DNA of 64,000 bases, taken from NCBI GenBank assembly GCA_004014935.1, contig CP025322.1, forward strand, positions 496,001 through 560,000, written 5' to 3'. The stretch's first letter is position 1. Each line of letters starts with the position of its first letter. Origin of the DNA: Saccharomycopsis malanga. Lineage: Eukaryota; Ascomycota; Saccharomycetes; Ascoideales; Saccharomycopsidaceae. Made by a program: the position numbers and the translations under genes. Positions 60,640 to 64,000 of the stretch are shown here, one piece after another. The notes under the pieces were generated by a model. It did no database searches, was not told where the DNA came from, and was given only the letters and a program-made list of their open reading frames with translations.

Positions 60640-62466
60640 ATGGATGACAAGGTCATTATTAGTGTCTTGATTGCGATCATCACATTAGCCATTGGCTATT
60701 CCAAGTATCTTGATACGCAGAAGGATATAAGTGAGATAGCACTTGCGGATCAAACAGATGTTTCGGCGACAAGAAAACCTGGCGAAACAGGCTATTATCG
60801 CAACAGATTGGTATCCCATGGGTTCCCGTTGTTGCATGGGTTGTCTATCAAGCATGGCTACAAGCTACGGGATGGTAATGTCAGAGATATATGGAAATTG
60901 GCTGTCCAAGCCAACACTGGAGAGAGTCGAAAGATCAAGTTTTACACGAACAATGGAAAAGCAAGATTTTCGGCTGATTATTTAACGCTCAATGGGCTTT
61001 TTAAACATATATATAGTCGTTTGATGGAATTGAGCAATTACAGTGACTTCAACAAGACAAATGGAGACTTATTACCCAATTTGAATATTGGAGTAGTCTT
61101 GCCCACTTATTCATGGCAAAACTTTGTGATCTCGATGACATGTTTCGTCAATAACTTCACATTACATACATTCCACACATACTTGCCAAAGTACACAATG
61201 GAAGGTTTGGATGTCTTGGTAATATGCAAAAAAGATCTTGTACCAGCCATCAAATTCAACCGCAGCAATGTGAAACTATTTGTGGTTTTAGAGGACGAGG
61301 ATGTCCATGGCAAGAAGAGCCATGCCGAAAAAGAGACGCTTGACCTTCAACAAGCTCGTTACTATGCTAATGTCATCTCTTGGGAAGAGTTTCTTCAAAT
61401 ACCTAATGGTGAAGACCAGTTGAAACATATTGAAAGGCTCACCAACAAAAAATACGACTATGCCTATGATCCCAAATACGATGATTTTATACCATTGAAA
61501 GAAACAGTGAATTATAATACAACCACCTACACCAACCAGAACTTGGTTTCTTCTGTAGCTGCAGAGCTCAAAAATGTTCCTTTGGGCCAAGAATGGGATG
61601 CAGAAAAGGACGAGCTAGCGGTCATGGCAGAAATGTCTGCATTAAGCATTTGGAACAAGCTTTTGACTGCCATAATGTTGGGTATGGAAATCAGTATTGT
61701 GGAGCCTTTGAAACTTCACGAAATTAAAACGATTGATTTTGAAGATATGGAACAACAAATGCAAAGAGAAAACAGATTTGTAGCTAAGAAGTTTCTCAAG
61801 TTTTGGCTTGATTTCTCAGCTAAAGCTTCTCATCAGATTATTGCTGTGATTCCCGCATACTATTTAAAAAGCTTTGCAGAATTAGAAGAGGAAAACTTTG
61901 TCCGGAATTCACTGATTTCCAAGTTCTTGATTGGAAGAAGCCAAATGTTGTTACAACAGGGTGTCTTTAACAAAATGGGCGAGAAATCTGCTTATTTCCG
62001 GCCTATTCGTACTATATACAGTGTGGCCACAACCAGTAACAACCGTAACTTGAACACTTGGAAATTGTCACTCTTAAGATCCTTGACAGGCGCAAGAATT
62101 GTTTCTGAAAGATACTTGCCAGGAATAATTGCTCCTTTATTCTCAACTAATCTCTATGATTACAGAATCATCCAAGATGGTACAGACAACAGCATGAACA
62201 ATGTGACATTCAGAGGCGTGCCTTCTCCAACCGTAGAGGTCAAGTTGGTTGACTACAAATTGTTGAACGAGGAGCATTTAGCTGACGATGATGCTGGCGA
62301 ATTGTGCATCCGTGGTTTTATCATTGGTAAGGTGATTGACGAAGAGGTTGCAGAGCAGAAACGGAAAGAAGCAGAGCGTGTGGGAGGCCAGGGCTGGATG
62401 ACAACCGGTATAATTGGCCGGTGGGGTGATGATGGCTGTTTTTACGAAAAGGTGTATGAATGGTAA
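60640..62466 (+). CDS. membrane-anchored acyl-CoA-synthetase-like (ANL fold) protein, probably non-catalytic
   Basis: The 608-residue product starts with a hydrophobic anchor (residues 5-20, VIISVLIAIITLAIGYSKY). The body resembles long-chain acyl-CoA synthetases and fatty acid transport proteins. An AMP-binding-domain ending is visible: LTGARIVSERYLPGIIAPLF (about 487-506), VPSPTVEVKLVD-like, AGELCIRGFIIGK (about 556-568), and GQGWMTTGIIGRWGDDGCFYEKVYEW at the very end. The usual Thr/Ser/Gly-rich ATP loop (TSGTTGxPK) is absent, and the chain stops at the hinge with no C-terminal domain or its catalytic lysine. This suggests a pseudoenzyme conserved in fungi. No frameshift is evident. Confidence 0.7.
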   Translation: MDDKVIISVLIAIITLAIGYSKYLDTQKDISEIALADQTDVSATRKPGETGYYRNRLVSHGFPLLHGLSIKHGYKLRDGNVRDIWKLAVQANTGESRKIKFYTNNGKARFSADYLTLNGLFKHIYSRLMELSNYSDFNKTNGDLLPNLNIGVVLPTYSWQNFVISMTCFVNNFTLHTFHTYLPKYTMEGLDVLVICKKDLVPAIKFNRSNVKLFVVLEDEDVHGKKSHAEKETLDLQQARYYANVISWEEFLQIPNGEDQLKHIERLTNKKYDYAYDPKYDDFIPLKETVNYNTTTYTNQNLVSSVAAELKNVPLGQEWDAEKDELAVMAEMSALSIWNKLLTAIMLGMEISIVEPLKLHEIKTIDFEDMEQQMQRENRFVAKKFLKFWLDFSAKASHQIIAVIPAYYLKSFAELEEENFVRNSLISKFLIGRSQMLLQQGVFNKMGEKSAYFRPIRTIYSVATTSNNRNLNTWKLSLLRSLTGARIVSERYLPGIIAPLFSTNLYDYRIIQDGTDNSMNNVTFRGVPSPTVEVKLVDYKLLNEEHLADDDAGELCIRGFIIGKVIDEEVAEQKRKEAERVGGQGWMTTGIIGRWGDDGCFYEKVYEW

Positions 62467-62699
62467 AATGTTGTACATAAAAGAGTGTTCATATTTAATA
62501 GTATGAACATGAACTTTTTCTGACTGTAGCCGTAGAAAAACAAGTAACTTGATGCCAGTATTATATGGTTTTCCAGTAAAAATATTACATAATAAAGGTT
62601 TGAGAGTTGATAATACATTAAATTACATGGAGAAAAAGATGCCTATGCTAAGAAAGCCAGGAAACAACCAATATACAATATTGTTCAGGCTCAAAAAAC
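62467..62699. other. convergent 3' flanks
   Basis: 233 bases between convergent stops; nothing else seen. Confidence 0.4.
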
Positions 62700-64000
62700 T
62701 TACTGGTCAACGCCAGTATCATTAGTAGGCAGGTTATTAGTGTTGACTGTGCCGCTATTGTTTTTTTGAAGGTTTTGTAATCTTCTTCTGGACCCAAGAG
62801 ACATGAGGTTTTTGGGTTCTCCTTCAGTGCCTTCGTCGTTGTTTCTTCTTCTTCTTCTGCCCAAGTTGGCAAAAGATCCTGATTCGAAAAGCTTGCTGGC
62901 GTCAGCAACTCCCAGATCGCCCGTAGTTGCAGAGGTATCGTCAGAATTACCACGATTAGACCCATTTGAACCATTCTTATTGTTATTGTTGGTGCTATAT
63001 TTATTGTATCGTCTGTTTCCTGATGAGTTATTGTTGTTTCTATTACGGTGGCCACTGTGATAATGGCCATGATAGTTTCCATTGGTGTTGTCGTGTTTAG
63101 AATCGTTGGAAGCATTAGCTTCTGGGTCTCTAGAATTGTCAGCGTGCAAACGGTATTCGAAGTTTACGCCAAACACACGTTCGGTAGATCCAAAGTCTTG
63201 GGTGGTGGCTATATCAGCGCCTTTCAAGATCTGGTCCACTTCTCTTATGATACTCAATACAGAAGAACATACCATTCTTCTATCGTTAAACAAGATGGAT
63301 TTTTGTTTATGTGTTTGAGGATTAGTATCGCCATTTTCCGTTGTGCTGTTTTCAGTTCCACTATTGCTAGCATTAAGGTCATGGAGAGGGTTAGGTAACG
63401 ATGGATTACTCTGCAAAATGGATTTGAAATAACTTTCTTGGAATCTTTTATCGAAACATAGATTGGTATTCCAAATACTAATGATATCCTCATCGCGTCT
63501 GATGCTCAAAACCAATCCAGAAATGTCATTAAGTAATAATTCACCGTTGATGTTATCGGCTGGTACTAAAGAGCCACCTAATACTCTTAAGACCAATCTT
63601 TCCCAGATCAATGCGTTTCTCTTTCTAGTTTTACGAATTTCGTGGTCCGAAGTCTTGCTTTGTTCCTCGCCAGTGCCGTTATTATTATACTGTTGCTGGC
63701 TGGCTCTACGGTAGAATTTGAACATCCATCTGCCACCTTTGGCATTTATTCTATCTTCCCATACTGGCTCGACACCAGACTTGAATATGAAAAGCTCAGA
63801 CCCATAAGGTAGTTCGCTTGTTCTTCTGATCAATGATAATGCTTCCCATAGTTGTTCTAGAGTGGCTATGGTGACTGTTGTTTTGCTCAAGCCATTGAAA
63901 ACATCTTTGGTATACACTTCAGGAAAGGAGATTTCGTTGGTGGTTTGTAAATAAGAGTCTACAGAAGTAGGAGCAACCTCAGGTTTGTCTGCTTGAGTGC
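62700..64000 (-). CDS. eIF4E-like cap-binding protein, 5' end beyond the window
   Basis: The frame is open from the stop at 62700 to the window edge, so the start lies outside. There is no in-frame ATG before the conserved region; the first plausible codons at 63917 read GTG. The visible eIF4E core includes TVTIATLEQLWEAL, LFIFKSGVEPVWEDRIN with the cap-stacking Trp-Glu pair, AKGGRWMFKF and, later, EDIISIWN. Insertions interrupt the core, and a C-terminal extension of about 150 residues follows. The extension is rich in Asn, Gly, Ser and Arg (for example GRRRRRNNDEG and GSRRRLQNLQ), unlike standard eIF4E (about 210 residues). It is probably a divergent second eIF4E (4EHP/eIF4E2-like). Confidence 0.85.
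   Translation of the reverse strand, partial: TQADKPEVAPTSVDSYLQTTNEISFPEVYTKDVFNGLSKTTVTIATLEQLWEALSLIRRTSELPYGSELFIFKSGVEPVWEDRINAKGGRWMFKFYRRASQQQYNNNGTGEEQSKTSDHEIRKTRKRNALIWERLVLRVLGGSLVPADNINGELLLNDISGLVLSIRRDEDIISIWNTNLCFDKRFQESYFKSILQSNPSLPNPLHDLNASNSGTENSTTENGDTNPQTHKQKSILFNDRRMVCSSVLSIIREVDQILKGADIATTQDFGSTERVFGVNFEYRLHADNSRDPEANASNDSKHDNTNGNYHGHYHSGHRNRNNNNSSGNRRYNKYSTNNNNKNGSNGSNRGNSDDTSATTGDLGVADASKLFESGSFANLGRRRRRNNDEGTEGEPKNLMSLGSRRRLQNLQKNNSGTVNTNNLPTNDTGVDQ

Noticed and set aside
1-64000. LTR or other mobile elements
   Set aside because: I looked for long terminal repeats, reverse transcriptase or integrase motifs and transposase frames in all spacers and saw none.

Overview
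This is yeast nuclear DNA: short, mostly intronless genes on both strands, AT-rich spacers, splice sites of the GTATGT / TACTAAC type, and protein families of budding yeasts (Nup120, Utp6, Dsc3, Swc2, Bbc1, Gat1, Ape1). A secreted aspartyl protease of the candidapepsin kind, scarce CTG codons in strongly expressed genes such as RPL5, and an intron-borne snoRNA cluster suggest a CUG-Ser clade yeast (Candida/Lodderomyces group). I found no decisive Ser-for-CTG position, so the clade is an inference.

Layout. 0.1-6.3 kb: secreted aspartyl protease and the nucleoporin NUP120, both on minus. 6.5-8.5 kb: a stretch without protein genes that is a spliced non-coding host gene carrying box C/D snoRNAs. 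I read the guides against remembered yeast rRNA and they match snR78, snR77 (twice), snR76, snR75, snR74, snR73 and snR72, in the order of the S. cerevisiae cluster. 8.7-18.2 kb: a small helical protein, UTP6, an unknown type I membrane protein, DSC3, COX5-like and an M16 metalloprotease. 19.2-26.9 kb: BUD32, an unknown small protein, BNA1, RBL2, an aldo-keto reductase, RPL5 and COX11. 28.4-35.1 kb: ODC carrier (one intron), SPP381-like, SWC2 and BRX1. 35.9-40.0 kb: a tandem pair of Dal5/Tna1-type permeases. 40.7-44.8 kb: a spliced YjbQ/UPF0047 gene and BBC1. 44.8-57.9 kb: gene-poor, holding two transcription factors with long flanks (a CUP9/TOS8-like homeodomain gene and GAT1) and one unknown mitochondrial protein. 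57.9-64 kb: vacuolar aminopeptidase I, an acyl-CoA-synthetase-like pseudoenzyme and an eIF4E-like gene running off the right edge.

Functional threads: ribosome production (seven snoRNA species guiding rRNA 2'-O-methylation, UTP6, BRX1, RPL5), respiration (COX5, COX11, ODC), and nitrogen or nutrient scavenging (secreted protease, permeases, GAT1, vacuolar aminopeptidase). These are scattered eukaryotic genes, not operons. I saw no LTR element, DNA transposon, CRISPR array or intact tRNA gene. The most notable content is the snoRNA host gene, with its duplicated snR77 and incomplete exon grammar.
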